A stretch of DNA of 64,000 nucleotides from Lachnospiraceae bacterium (GCA_022845895.1 AP025573.1:3630501-3694500); one strand, 5' to 3'. Counted from the stretch's first letter, positions 45,181 through 53,838 are shown. The notes: generated by a model from the letters alone, not told the origin. Translations and numbers: made by a program.

Positions 45181-45762
45181 TTACTGCTCTTCTTTGATGA
45201 AATGTTTTCCATTTGGAAGCTTTACGACAAAGCGGGCGGGCATAGCCTTTAAGACAAAGAATATGATTATCAGGCAGATAATCTTATCAATCAGCTCTGA
45301 TGACAGTTCACTTGCAAAAGTAGCCGGAAGTACATCCCAGCCCGCTGCCATGAGGGTGGTTACAATTACGCTGGCCCCTGTTCCGACAAATCCTCCATAT
45401 AATATGGCTGTAATCGGTACGGCGATACATGTACTGATAATTGCTATGATCACACCATTGACCGGCGCTTTCCAGAACTTGGAGAACATCTGCTTTTTTG
45501 CCAAAAATGAACCGAGAAACCCAAACAGCACGCCTATAATCGTGTACGGCAGAAGTGTCGGCAGCGATATGGCATTGATCAATCCGCAGCCCAATCCCAC
45601 CAGTGCTCCCGGGATGCCTCCACATAGTGCACCGACGACGAATGTTCCGATACTGTCTAGAAATACAGGCAGCTTCAGCAGCACCGCAAGCTGTCCGCCC
45701 ACTACGTTAACTGCAATACCGATTGGAATCAAAAAAATAGTTAACTTGTTAAATTTCTTCAT
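45181..45762 (-). CDS. ECF transporter substrate-binding (S) component
   Basis: A 193-residue membrane protein with about six helices (IFLIPIGIAVNVVGGQLAVLL; FLDSIGTFVVGALCGGIPGALVGLGCGLINAI; YTIIGVLFGFLGSFLA; VIIAIISTCIAVPITAILY; IICLIIIFFVLKAM). The Ala/Gly-rich first helix typical for docking on EcfT is less obvious, but position before EcfT and size fit. The ligand is unknown; no riboswitch was seen in its leader. The leader instead has a LacI-type operator, which argues for a catabolic substrate and against a vitamin. Confidence 0.83.
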   Translation of the reverse strand: MKKFNKLTIFLIPIGIAVNVVGGQLAVLLKLPVFLDSIGTFVVGALCGGIPGALVGLGCGLINAISLPTLLPYTIIGVLFGFLGSFLAKKQMFSKFWKAPVNGVIIAIISTCIAVPITAILYGGFVGTGASVIVTTLMAAGWDVLPATFASELSSELIDKIICLIIIFFVLKAMPARFVVKLPNGKHFIKEEQ

Positions 45763-45814
45763 GATTTTCCTCCTCTTACATTGACTTTTCTCTCATTGTT
45801 GCGTAAATACGTTC

Positions 45815-45874
45815 GGTAAACCGTTTTACCAAATGTCTTAGCAACATCATACTTTACAAATGCACAAGTGTCAA
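45815..45874 (-). promoter_or_regulatory. Promoter with LacI-type operator for the ECF-hydrolase unit
   Basis: TTGACA (45869-45874), 17 bases, TATGAT (45846-45851) on the minus strand is near-consensus. The dyad GGTAAACCGTTTTACC (45815-45830) with a central CpG-like step, typical of LacI-family operators, lies where transcription starts. A weaker related site (TTAAATCGCTTTACC) is at 45989-46003, spaced for possible looping. Confidence 0.75.
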
Positions 45875-46018
45875 TCGTCATATTTCGACGATTTATATGG
45901 TATATTTTTGTTAATTGTCACAATTCAAACTTTTATTTTCTCTATTTTCACCAAAATAAAAATGGATTTTTGTGCATAACGCATTTTATTAAATCGCTTT
46001 ACCTAATACAGAAAAAAA

Positions 46019-46041
46019 GGGCCGGCTCTTACGCCAGCCCC
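46019..46041 (-). terminator. Terminator overlapping the HD-gene stop codon
   Basis: GGGCTGGC pairs with GCCGGCCC (one G-U), with the TAA stop in the loop, followed on the minus strand by seven T residues. It insulates the ECF unit from the upstream gene. Confidence 0.85.
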
Positions 46042-46595
46042 AGAACATCCGCTATAGCCCCCATCTCCTCCAAAGCGACATCTATGAGGTCGTCCAGGCT
46101 GAGTCCGGTAAATTCTATCATTTCCATATAATCTCTGTTTGCTCCCGCCGCAAAGCGCATCTCATTAAAGCGTTTCATCACGGACTTATGCTTTACGCTG
46201 GCAATCTTCTTATCCGGATATATCTGAGCGACCGCTTTAACAAAACCGCTCATCGGATCCGCTGCCAGCACCGCGTACTGAAGCTTCGTCTTTGCCTTCA
46301 TGCCGCACTTCGGATTGTGTGACTTGATAGCGTCAAACAGCACCGGATCGTCAATCCCCTCTTTTTTCAATATCTCCACGGAAGTCGGTCCATGTACGCT
46401 TATATCATTCTTCCAGTCGCACTGCTCCTCATCAAGATCATGAAGAAGCCCGACGATTCCCCAGTATTCCACCTCGTCCGGGGCCAGACGCTTGGCAAGG
46501 CCTTTCATGATTGCCTCCACGGCATAAGAATGTGTAATATAATTATCACCTTTCATATATTTCATCAAGATATCGTGTGCCTGCTCTCTGTTCAT
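46029..46595 (-). CDS. HD-domain phosphohydrolase-like protein
   Basis: A 188-residue HD protein. HSYAVEAIMKGLAKRL holds the first His; GLLHDLDEEQ the HD pair; SHNPKCGMKAKTKLQYAVLAADPMSGFV the later His and Asp. These coordinate metals for phosphomonoester or diester cleavage, often of nucleotides. ATG 46595 follows GGAGG by nine bases; the frame to 46691 crosses its own promoter. Single-gene unit. Confidence 0.86.
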   Translation of the reverse strand: MNREQAHDILMKYMKGDNYITHSYAVEAIMKGLAKRLAPDEVEYWGIVGLLHDLDEEQCDWKNDISVHGPTSVEILKKEGIDDPVLFDAIKSHNPKCGMKAKTKLQYAVLAADPMSGFVKAVAQIYPDKKIASVKHKSVMKRFNEMRFAAGANRDYMEMIEFTGLSLDDLIDVALEEMGAIADVLGLA

Positions 46596-46630
46596 TATGG
46601 TCGTCCTCCTTTTGTACTCATATGCCATAT

Positions 46631-46659
46631 ATTCTAACACACCATAAAATAATTGTGAA
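46631..46659 (-). promoter_or_regulatory. Promoter of the HD gene
   Basis: Minus strand TTCACA (46654-46659), 17 bases, TAGAAT (46631-46636), about 35 bases upstream of the start. Confidence 0.6.
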
Positions 46660-46701
46660 TATGTACTTTTTATTGATTTTGCGGCTGCCACTGTATTCCC
46701 A

Positions 46702-46730
46702 TTGATTCTGCCGCCTGTTTCCTGTATAAT
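46702..46730 (+). promoter_or_regulatory. Promoter of the TauE-type gene
   Basis: TTGATT (46702-46707), 17 bases, TATAAT (46725-46730), 34 bases before the start codon; divergent from the HD promoter. Confidence 0.7.
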
Positions 46731-46764
46731 CTACAAGGAATATGTGAAAGGAATATGAGTTATC

Positions 46765-47529
46765 ATGGAACTGACTATACAGACATTTATAATCGTATGC
46801 CCTCTTTTATTTCTCGCGGGCATGGTAGATGCAATCGGCGGGGGCGGCGGGCTGATATCGCTTCCTGCCTATCTTCTGGCGGGCCTGCCTCCCCACGCGG
46901 CGGTGGCTACGAATAAAATGTCATCCCCTTTCGGAACTGCACTGGCCACTTACCGCTTTGCCAAGAATCATCTGATCAATGTAAAGCTTGCCGTTCCCTC
47001 CATATTTGCAGCAATCGCAGGCTCCTTCATCGGCTCCCATATCTCTCTGCTCGTGCCGGAGAGCGTCATGACGTACGTCCTTATAATCATCCTGCCCTTC
47101 TCCGCCTTCCTCGTGCTGAACAAAAGGCTGTTCAACGACAGCGGCTCAGAGGAAGTCACGCTTAATAAGCGCACTTATGTCACTGCCGTAACAGCCGCTT
47201 TCATCATCGGCGGATACGACGGCTTCTACGGACCGGGAACAGGTACGTTCCTGATCATTGCTTTTACTATATTTGCAAAGCTCAGCATCAAGACCGCCAA
47301 TGCACAGGCCAAAGTTATCAACCTGACTACCAACATAACTTCGCTCATCGTCTTTCTCCTCAACGGCCAGGTCATCATTCCGCTCGGGCTTGCGGCGGCT
47401 GCCTGCAATATGCTTGGCGGCTATATCGGAGCCGGACTCGTCATGAAGAATGGGACGAAGGTCGTAAAGCCAAGCATATTACTCGTGCTTGCGCTGCTGG
47501 CGGTTAAAGCAATGGGAAGCGGAAGCTGA
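46765..47529 (+). CDS. TauE/SafE-family membrane transporter
   Basis: A 254-residue protein with about eight helices. FLAGMVDAIGGGGGLISLPAYLLAGLPPHAAVATNKMSS is the N-terminal half-repeat signature and GGYDGFYGPGTGTFLIIAF the C-terminal one, the inverted duplication known for this family. Members export or import small sulfur or organic anions such as sulfite or sulfoacetate. The ligand is not inferable here since both neighbours are unrelated. Start ATG 46765 behind AAAGGA. Confidence 0.9.
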   Translation: MELTIQTFIIVCPLLFLAGMVDAIGGGGGLISLPAYLLAGLPPHAAVATNKMSSPFGTALATYRFAKNHLINVKLAVPSIFAAIAGSFIGSHISLLVPESVMTYVLIIILPFSAFLVLNKRLFNDSGSEEVTLNKRTYVTAVTAAFIIGGYDGFYGPGTGTFLIIAFTIFAKLSIKTANAQAKVINLTTNITSLIVFLLNGQVIIPLGLAAAACNMLGGYIGAGLVMKNGTKVVKPSILLVLALLAVKAMGSGS

Positions 47530-47552
47530 CTATGCCGTCAGCTTCCGCCGCT
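47518..47552. terminator. Bidirectional terminator after the TauE-type gene
   Basis: AGCGGAAGCTGAC (47518-47530), which contains the TGA stop, pairs with GTCAGCTTCCGC (47537-47548) and then GCT, followed by TTTCTTC. It also lies just after the convergent lipoprotein gene. Confidence 0.85.
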
Positions 47553-47566
47553 TTCTTCAATCCCGG

Positions 47567-48358
47567 TCAGATGCTGTAAACATTCTCCTGCGGAATCTCA
47601 ATGTCTTCCTGTGGTTCTCCACTGAGAAACAGGGTAACCTCTACTACATTCTCCGGTACGGTATCATATTTCATCTCTGCGTTCCCGGACAGCTTCAGGT
47701 AGTAATATAGGACGGTCTGAATCTTTGTAGTATCTCTTTCCTGCTTTACTGGTTTCTTCGTCTCGTCATCAAACCAGACATAGCTGACCCTGTTTTTCTC
47801 TTCTTTAACCGCATCGTAAGCCTTTTTAAAATCAGTATCATTAAGCAGTTCTTCTATCTTCTCATCCTCTTCTTTTAACACGCCGGAAAAGGCATCGTCC
47901 TTGGGAGTCGTAATCTTCACCTTGGTAACGGCCCTTCCATCCAGTTTCTCCTGACCGGCAATCTCATACACTGTCTCGTCGTTGACATCGATATCTATGG
48001 ATTGTACATCACTTTCAAAAGCATCATCCCTTGCCTCACTTTTATACCAAGGACCATTTTCTTCACTTCCGTAGTAATACCAGACGCCACCTTCTTCATT
48101 TAAAATATATGTACTTGAAGGCTCCTCAGTATATACTCTTTTCGTACGCTTCTGCCCCTTGTCAATGGTAAAGGTATACTTGTAAAGCTCTTTGCCTCCA
48201 TCAAGTATCTCATACCCCTCTATCTGTTTTTTCTCCTGTTCATTGTACTTATCCACGCTGTCCTTGCACCAGCTGCTATCCTTAGCCGGCTCTTCTTTAC
48301 CACATGCAGCTAATACAATTGCTCCGATACATGCTATTACTATGATTTTCAATTTCAT
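47567..48358 (-). CDS. Hypothetical lipoprotein
   Basis: A 263-residue lipoprotein with lipobox LAAC and a charged linker. The body is beta-rich with alternating Tyr/Trp (GGVWYYYGSEENGPWYKSE) and a segment GQEKLDGRAVTKVKITTP...SYVWFDDETKKPVKQERDTTKI, which resembles the LolA/MucB/outer-membrane-lipoprotein carrier-like sheet used in several Gram-positive lipoproteins that sense or bind envelope ligands. No assigned function. Its upstream neighbour is a decayed ABC-exporter fragment, so it may once have belonged to a transporter cluster. Confidence 0.78.
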   Translation of the reverse strand: MKLKIIVIACIGAIVLAACGKEEPAKDSSWCKDSVDKYNEQEKKQIEGYEILDGGKELYKYTFTIDKGQKRTKRVYTEEPSSTYILNEEGGVWYYYGSEENGPWYKSEARDDAFESDVQSIDIDVNDETVYEIAGQEKLDGRAVTKVKITTPKDDAFSGVLKEEDEKIEELLNDTDFKKAYDAVKEEKNRVSYVWFDDETKKPVKQERDTTKIQTVLYYYLKLSGNAEMKYDTVPENVVEVTLFLSGEPQEDIEIPQENVYSI

Positions 48359-48384
48359 AACTTATTCCTCCTCTCTATATCCCG

Positions 48385-48483
48385 TTAAATCTGACATTGT
48401 CTGTACAGCTTGAAATATAAGCCCTTCTTCTTGATTAATTCTTCATGCCCTCCTTCCTCCACAATAGTCCCTTGTGCTAAACA
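48385..48483 (-). pseudogene. C-terminal remnant of an ABC-exporter ATPase
   Basis: Read on the minus strand this stretch encodes LAQGTIVEEGGHEEL followed by IKKKGLYFKLYRQCQI and a stop at 48385-48387. This is the last 30 or so residues of MsbA/LmrA-type ABC exporters (usual form: G.IVE.G.H.EL....G.Y..LY..Q). No Walker or signature motif, start codon or ribosome site lies upstream; the similarity ends near 48483 and an unrelated intergenic region and terminator follow. It is a deletion scar of a lost transporter gene. Confidence 0.75.
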
Positions 48484-48565
48484 TATGTATATATTACTTC
48501 GGCAACAGTATTTGTTATATTCAAATTACCATATGACACTTCATAAGTCAAAATTTGAAACCGAA

Positions 48566-48608
48566 GGAAAAAAAGACCAGATGCCCCCTATTGCGGAGCA
48601 TCTGGTCT
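48566..48608 (-). terminator. Terminator of the M24 peptidase gene
   Basis: AGACCAGATGC pairs perfectly with GCATCTGGTCT around a 13-base loop, followed by a run of T on the minus strand (A-run at 48568-48574 on plus). Confidence 0.9.
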
Positions 48609-48628
48609 TCTTATATTAATTATTTCTA

Positions 48629-49714
48629 TTACTCTTCCGGCACTATGATAAGGTCCTTCGTGAAGTTGTTCAGCACTTCGCATCCGTCCTCCGTAATGAT
48701 TACGAGGTCTTCGATACGTACGCCGATACCCTCTTCCTGGATGTAGATTCCCGGTTCAACAGAGAAGCACTGTCCGACCTTGATGATATCTTCATTGACA
48801 GAAGACACATCACCGAATTCATGGTCTTCCAGACCGATGGAATGTCCGGTCCTATGTGTAAAATACTGTCCAAAGCCTTTTTCTTCGATATAGTTTCTCG
48901 CTGCCAGATCCACATCACACATTCTGTTTCCTGGTTTTGCAGCTTCAATACCACGCCTGTTGGCTTCTACGACGATGTCATAGATTTCCTTTGCGCGGTC
49001 GGATACTTCACCGATAAATACGGTTCTCGTCATGTCAGACGCATAGTTGTCCTTGAATGCACCGATATCAAGCACTACGCAGTCGCCGCGTTTTCCTTTT
49101 GAATCATCGGTCACATGGTGCGGATCTGCCGCTCCCTTTGCATATGCTGTAATCGGGTCAAATGACACGTCCTCGCAGCCGAGCTCTTTATAGATTTCAC
49201 GGATTTTGGCGTTCAGCTCTCTCTCCGTAAGTCCTTTGGATACCCATGGAATCAGTTTTTCCATAGCGATATCGTTCAGTCTTGAGGATTCCCTCATCAG
49301 TTCCTGCTCGCCTTCATCCTTAATCATACGGATGTAGTCGACGATAGGAGAACCGTTTACAAATTTGCTTCCGCCGCCCAGTTCCTGAAGGCGGATCAGG
49401 AATTTTGCAGGCCATGTCTTGTCAATTCCCATAACCTTGTCTTTTTCAACAAATCTGCTCATGATTTCAACACCGTCCTCGATGTCATCATACCACACGA
49501 TATCTACCCCAAGATCTTTTTCCTGTGGGAACAGCTTGTTGATCATCATCTTATGATTACCGTTCACATTCAGATACAATGCAAGTAATCTTTCCCCTGG
49601 ATGAATCCATGCTCCTGTCAGATAGAAGATAGCTACCGGGTCAGATATGATCATCTGAGGGACTCCATTTTCTTCCATTGACTTTAAAACTCTTGATACT
49701 TTGTTCTGGTCCAT
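48629..49714 (-). CDS. M24-family Xaa-Pro aminopeptidase
   Basis: A 361-residue pita-bread peptidase that removes N-terminal residues before proline or cleaves Xaa-Pro dipeptides. Metal ligands are seen as Asp in VLDIGAFKDNYASDMTRTVF (two Asp), His in FTHRTGHSIGLEDHE, Glu in FSVEPGIY and Glu in VRIEDLVII. The N-terminal creatinase-like domain (about 120 residues) is present. Single-gene unit with a strong promoter and terminator. Confidence 0.94.
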   Translation of the reverse strand: MDQNKVSRVLKSMEENGVPQMIISDPVAIFYLTGAWIHPGERLLALYLNVNGNHKMMINKLFPQEKDLGVDIVWYDDIEDGVEIMSRFVEKDKVMGIDKTWPAKFLIRLQELGGGSKFVNGSPIVDYIRMIKDEGEQELMRESSRLNDIAMEKLIPWVSKGLTERELNAKIREIYKELGCEDVSFDPITAYAKGAADPHHVTDDSKGKRGDCVVLDIGAFKDNYASDMTRTVFIGEVSDRAKEIYDIVVEANRRGIEAAKPGNRMCDVDLAARNYIEEKGFGQYFTHRTGHSIGLEDHEFGDVSSVNEDIIKVGQCFSVEPGIYIQEEGIGVRIEDLVIITEDGCEVLNNFTKDLIIVPEE

Positions 49715-49788
49715 ATTTTCCCCAACCTTTCATTGTGTATTAAGTATTAAAATGGTCTGCTGTGCACATCCCCATCTCAACTAGTCTC

Positions 49789-49817
49789 ATTATATTAGCT
49801 TACATGGGAAAAGTCAA
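49789..49817 (-). promoter_or_regulatory. Promoter of the M24 peptidase gene
   Basis: Read 49817 to 49789 on the minus strand: TTGACT (49812-49817), 17 bases, TATAAT (49789-49794), about 75 bases before the start. The downstream end of the ABC permease gene lies just beyond. Confidence 0.75.
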
Positions 49818-49842
49818 TCAGTGGCATTCATCTTCCACAGCG

Positions 49843-50997
49843 TTATAAATCTGTCAGAATAACCTGGGGCTGCAGCGACTGAACCTTCTTTAGTATCGGC
49901 AGATTAATGCAAAGTAAGAGAATTATAGCCAGCAATACACTGATAAGCAACGTTTCACAATGATATTGCGCTGTAAATATATTATTTTTCTGAAGATCAA
50001 GCATATAGATTCCCATCAGATTTCCGGCTGCCGTACTCACCGTCAATATGGCAGCATTTTCTATCAGCATTTCGAGAAAAATTATCCTCTTTGTCGCGCC
50101 TGCCGCAAGGCAGACCGCAAACTCTCTCTGCCGCTTTATAAACAACTGCTTCGTGATTCCCATATAACCGAAAGCCAAAATCCACATTGCAATACAGGCA
50201 AGTACAGCTATATACTTGACAAATTCCATCGTACTTTCATTGTTTTGTTCGTAGTCGTCCATATAATTACTAATCTTATATGCATATTGCGGATGGCTTT
50301 TCGTGAGGTAATCAACTATCTTTTCATTAATAGCTGCAGCTTTTTTTATGTCCTCTATACGGTATTGAACAATTGTCTGGGCCGGTGCCGCGGATATCTT
50401 ATCCTGGCAGTCCTTCAGCGGAAGGAATATACAATCTCCGGCGTAGAGTCTTTTTTCAAACATATTTCTTGCTATTATAGTATCTCTGATATGCTCCGGC
50501 GTCAGTTCACATTTATATTCTTTCCCATAATATACAATCCGTTCTTTTGAATAACTGCCATTCATCCCGTCCAGTACCGCCGTCCCGCTCCTGATCCGTT
50601 TACGTATATTCTCACCACAATATGCATGTCCTGTTTCTTCGATTATATTCGTATATACAAATATAACCTCTTCGACCTTGCCATCCATTTCAAGAAGCTC
50701 TGGCATACACAAATATGCACTAACGCCATCCGTCACTTCTTTCAATACCATGTAATCGGAACCATCAAATGGTGCGGAAATAAGCTCAACCTCATTTCCT
50801 TCCCTCACGGATATTTCCAAAGATACTGTTTTGTCTGGAAACACTTGTTCCAGCTCCTGCTTATTATCTCTATAAGAAAAAAACTGGTTCATCGCATAGG
50901 TCAAAAAAGCGGTTCCAAAAGCCAGTTCCAGTACGACAACTAAATAAACCGCCATATTTCTTCTCAGTTTCTTAATAATTTTTTCCGCAACAAACAC
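49843..50997 (-). CDS. ABC transporter permease, FtsX/MacB type (second)
   Basis: A 384-residue protein with one N-terminal helix (MAVYLVVVLELAFGTAFLTYAM), a large extracellular domain of about 220 residues, and three C-terminal helices (VKYIAVLACIAMWILAFGYMGI; MLIENAAILTVSTAAGNLMGIYML; TLLISVLLAIILLLCINLPIL), the FtsX/MacB layout. Such permeases act as mechanotransmitters or export peptides and antibiotics, and do not import. GTG 50997 begins inside the stop region of the other permease (TAATGTG). Last gene of the peptide cluster. Confidence 0.85.
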   Translation of the reverse strand: MFVAEKIIKKLRRNMAVYLVVVLELAFGTAFLTYAMNQFFSYRDNKQELEQVFPDKTVSLEISVREGNEVELISAPFDGSDYMVLKEVTDGVSAYLCMPELLEMDGKVEEVIFVYTNIIEETGHAYCGENIRKRIRSGTAVLDGMNGSYSKERIVYYGKEYKCELTPEHIRDTIIARNMFEKRLYAGDCIFLPLKDCQDKISAAPAQTIVQYRIEDIKKAAAINEKIVDYLTKSHPQYAYKISNYMDDYEQNNESTMEFVKYIAVLACIAMWILAFGYMGITKQLFIKRQREFAVCLAAGATKRIIFLEMLIENAAILTVSTAAGNLMGIYMLDLQKNNIFTAQYHCETLLISVLLAIILLLCINLPILKKVQSLQPQVILTDL

Positions 50998-50998
50998 A

Positions 50999-52102
50999 TT
51001 ACTCCCCCTCCCGCAGTATTTCAGCCATGGTGCAATGTGAGAGATAGACGCCCATGATTACAGCATATACGGCGGCCAGGATAACAGAGAGCACACCCAT
51101 CTGTACAAACATCAGCTTATCAACAAGCACGGTATTACGGATATCCAGCAGATTTATCAATGGAAAATATAAAATATATGCCAGCAAATCCGCTGCCAGT
51201 ATAACAGATAGATTCTCAATAAACAGCGACAGAAACACTCCTAAGTCCGTAAGCCCGAGCATCTTCTTAATCAGACATTTTCTTCTGCTTTCCTGTATCT
51301 TTCCAAAGCATACAGCCAGTATATTGAACGTAGCAAACAACAGGCTTGCGGTACCAGCCATCACTCTGATATGTATCCACCGTTCAATTGTCATTTTATT
51401 CTGTTCATACAGTGTTGCCGATAGCTCATTATATAATATTTCCGTCGATTTGATTCCGCTTAGAACATACTGCACCTGTGTACGTTCCACCTTATTTCCC
51501 GTCAGGTAGAACGTCTGCTGTATCTGTTCCGAATCATTAAGCCCGCTAAGAGCCGCATACGGCAATACAAGGTATTTGTTATACTGTCCCTTTGCTGTTA
51601 TGCCCGTTATACGGAATGATTTTCCCGACACGCTTATATAATCATTCACGGACAAATGATGTTCCATCGAAATTTTCTGACCGATAACACACTCAAGCTC
51701 ATCACCAGAGGGATCGAACATGTCTCCTTCTTCTATACTTATATTTTCATATCTCTCATAGGACTCGTCAATTGCAATCACGAAATAGGACTTTCCGCCA
51801 AGTTCAGGAAAAAACATTTTATTACGTGCCGTCAGCGAAGCGGTTCGTGCCTCGCATTGCTGAATGATGTTGTTCTTATCTGTCAGCGACAGAAGGTTCC
51901 CTGTAAAACCCACCTCAATACTCTCATCTATATTTTCAAAATTTGTGCTTTCTAGCTCCTTCTGCAAAAAACGAATACTCGACAGACAATAAGCCGCAAG
52001 CAGCATGGCTCCTAATAAGGTACATACAAATATTACATTCATCTTCCATGATTTCAACAGACCTCTAAGCGAATCTCTGAAAATAAAATTAATCTTATTC
52101 AT
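50999..52102 (-). CDS. ABC transporter permease, FtsX/MacB type (first)
   Basis: A 367-residue protein with the same layout as its neighbour: N-terminal helix (WKMNVIFVCTLLGAMLLAAYCLSSI), an extracellular domain with ISMEHHLSVNDYISVSGKSFRITGI typical of MacB-like periplasmic domains, and three C-terminal helices. ATG 52102 with AGGTG upstream is preferred to the GTG at 52111, which directly follows the ATPase stop. The two permeases are related but not identical, implying a heterodimer. Confidence 0.85.
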   Translation of the reverse strand: MNKINFIFRDSLRGLLKSWKMNVIFVCTLLGAMLLAAYCLSSIRFLQKELESTNFENIDESIEVGFTGNLLSLTDKNNIIQQCEARTASLTARNKMFFPELGGKSYFVIAIDESYERYENISIEEGDMFDPSGDELECVIGQKISMEHHLSVNDYISVSGKSFRITGITAKGQYNKYLVLPYAALSGLNDSEQIQQTFYLTGNKVERTQVQYVLSGIKSTEILYNELSATLYEQNKMTIERWIHIRVMAGTASLLFATFNILAVCFGKIQESRRKCLIKKMLGLTDLGVFLSLFIENLSVILAADLLAYILYFPLINLLDIRNTVLVDKLMFVQMGVLSVILAAVYAVIMGVYLSHCTMAEILREGE

Positions 52103-52111
52103 TTGCCGCAC

Positions 52112-52777
52112 CTATATAATCTTTCCATCGGAAATATGTATGACCCTAGATGCATATTCTTTCAAAGACTGGTCATGCGTTACCATAATTATTGTGATGC
52201 CTGCTTCATTTAATTCTCTTAAAATCTGCATGACTATCGTTCCATTTTTTTCATCCAGACTGCCTGTAGGCTCATCCGCGAGAATGATATCGGGTCTGTT
52301 GCTCAAGGCCCTTGCAATCGCAACCCTCTGCTTTTCACCTCCGGATAACTGCCTCGGATAAAACTTCATTCTTTCACCCATCCCAACATCCCTTAGCAGC
52401 TTTTCCGCATATTCTATACGTCTCTTCCTCTTTATACCCGCATATCCCATTGGCAGAGATACATTATCAATTACGTTGTAATCATCGAGCAGATGAAAGG
52501 ACTGGTATATAAAACCAATCTCCTGATTTCGCTTTCCGGCAATCTCGCCAGATGACAGTTCCTTTACACTTTTACCTTTAAAGTAATATTCTCCCTCTGT
52601 TGATCTGTCTATTAAACCAAGTATATTCAGGAGTGTTGTCTTACCGCAGCCTGATTTGCCAAACAGGCATATAAACTCTCCGGAACAAACGGTCAGGTCC
52701 ACTTTATCCAGCACCTTTGTTCTGGCAGTTTTACTTCCATATTCTTTTACGACTGACTGCAGTCGAATCAATTCCAT
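52112..52777 (-). CDS. ABC transporter ATPase, LolD/MacB type
   Basis: A 221-residue ATPase with Walker A GKSGCGKTT, Q-loop IYQSFHLLDDYNV, signature LSGGEKQRVAIARAL, Walker B IILADEPTGSLD and switch VTHD. These features are of the LolD/MacB/FtsE group that drives mechanotransmission permeases. ATG 52777 follows GGGAGG; the frame to 52828 would overlap the propeller gene. In context it pairs with the two FtsX-type permeases downstream, for immunity, export or maturation of the peptide encoded at 53883-54149. Confidence 0.9.
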   Translation of the reverse strand: MELIRLQSVVKEYGSKTARTKVLDKVDLTVCSGEFICLFGKSGCGKTTLLNILGLIDRSTEGEYYFKGKSVKELSSGEIAGKRNQEIGFIYQSFHLLDDYNVIDNVSLPMGYAGIKRKRRIEYAEKLLRDVGMGERMKFYPRQLSGGEKQRVAIARALSNRPDIILADEPTGSLDEKNGTIVMQILRELNEAGITIIMVTHDQSLKEYASRVIHISDGKII

Positions 52778-52814
52778 ACGCTGTCCGCCTCCCTTATTAA
52801 TCGGCCTATAGCGA

Positions 52815-53819
52815 TTATTCCATTGCAAAAACCATTATCTGGTCATTTCCATTTGAGACATATATTTGTCCTTCATCATCTTCTGCCACATAATTAAAAG
52901 AGGCTCCTTCGTCAAACTGTCCCAGAGAATTACTATAGTTACCATCTGTCTCAAAACGCTGCAGTTCTGCATACGTACTATTTGTACAGTAGATCACATT
53001 ATCACTCATTATAAAGTCGTTTGTATAATTCTGACCTTCCAGACTGGATATTCTGGTCATTTTTTTCCCATCTACAGATAGGAAAGTACATGCTCCGGAG
53101 TGCAGCCCGAATCCAGCATATGCTTCAGAATCTGACGGAAGGTATATCTGCCCGCTTGTAAGTGCATATATTTTCCCCTCATAAGAGCTTAAGAACCCGC
53201 AAAAATTTTCTTCTATGTGCTCCTGTCTGTAATCCGGTGCACTATAAAAAACGATACCCGGATTCAGAATTGTATCTCCCGACATATAGATATCTCCCGA
53301 ACCATTTACTGCCAGATCCCGGAATATAGTCTGCGCTTCAAACCCTGATTTATCTATTGTAATTTCTTTTACATATTCCATTTCCATATCGAATAGCTGA
53401 ATACGGTTATTACCATCATCCAGCACATATATATATGTATCATCCTTTGTAATACCAGTAGGATTCTGAAATTCACCCGGAGAGCTTCCTAATTTTCCTT
53501 TTTTCTCCAGCACTGTCCCGTCCGGACTCAATATAATTAACTGAGAATTTAGCCCATCCACTAACAGCATTCCATCTGCCGTAAAGACCATGCCCATAAT
53601 CTCAGTTTTATCCAATTTGATATTCTTATCTGCCACTTTTATGGGGGCTTCATTTAAAAATTCTTCCTCAAACGAATCACCATCCAGTTCCATTTCCTTT
53701 ACGATAGGTATGGCGCTATCTTTGCTCTCTTCCATTTTCTTTGCGTATTCAGACTTCTGGCAAGCGGTTAAAGACAATGTAACAAACACCGCTAAACATA
53801 TCCATACTGGCTTTTTCAT
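52815..53819 (-). CDS. Beta-propeller (6-bladed, NHL-like) lipoprotein
   Basis: A 334-residue lipoprotein (lipobox LTAC). After a 60-residue linker come NHL/YVTN-like repeats: GMVFTADGMLLVDGLNSQLIILSPDGTVLEK, PTGITKDDTYIYVLDDGNNRIQLFDMEMEYVKEI and further weaker blades to the C-terminal VAEDDEGQIYVSNGNDQIMVFAME, fitting a six-bladed propeller. Propellers of this type bind peptides or proteins at the cell surface. It is encoded between the Cys-rich peptide and the ABC transporter, so it may capture that peptide or be part of the transporter. Confidence 0.85.
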   Translation of the reverse strand: MKKPVWICLAVFVTLSLTACQKSEYAKKMEESKDSAIPIVKEMELDGDSFEEEFLNEAPIKVADKNIKLDKTEIMGMVFTADGMLLVDGLNSQLIILSPDGTVLEKKGKLGSSPGEFQNPTGITKDDTYIYVLDDGNNRIQLFDMEMEYVKEITIDKSGFEAQTIFRDLAVNGSGDIYMSGDTILNPGIVFYSAPDYRQEHIEENFCGFLSSYEGKIYALTSGQIYLPSDSEAYAGFGLHSGACTFLSVDGKKMTRISSLEGQNYTNDFIMSDNVIYCTNSTYAELQRFETDGNYSNSLGQFDEGASFNYVAEDDEGQIYVSNGNDQIMVFAME

Positions 53820-53838
53820 ATATATTCGTCCCCCTCTT

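Noticed and set aside
45763..45812. A riboswitch in the leader of the ECF S component
   Set aside because: The leader is only about 80 bases with no strong structure or terminator; a LacI operator explains control better.
48410..48619. Plus-strand open frame in the gap between the lipoprotein and the M24 peptidase
   Set aside because: No ribosome site or protein-like composition; it lies opposite the ABC-exporter remnant and the terminator.
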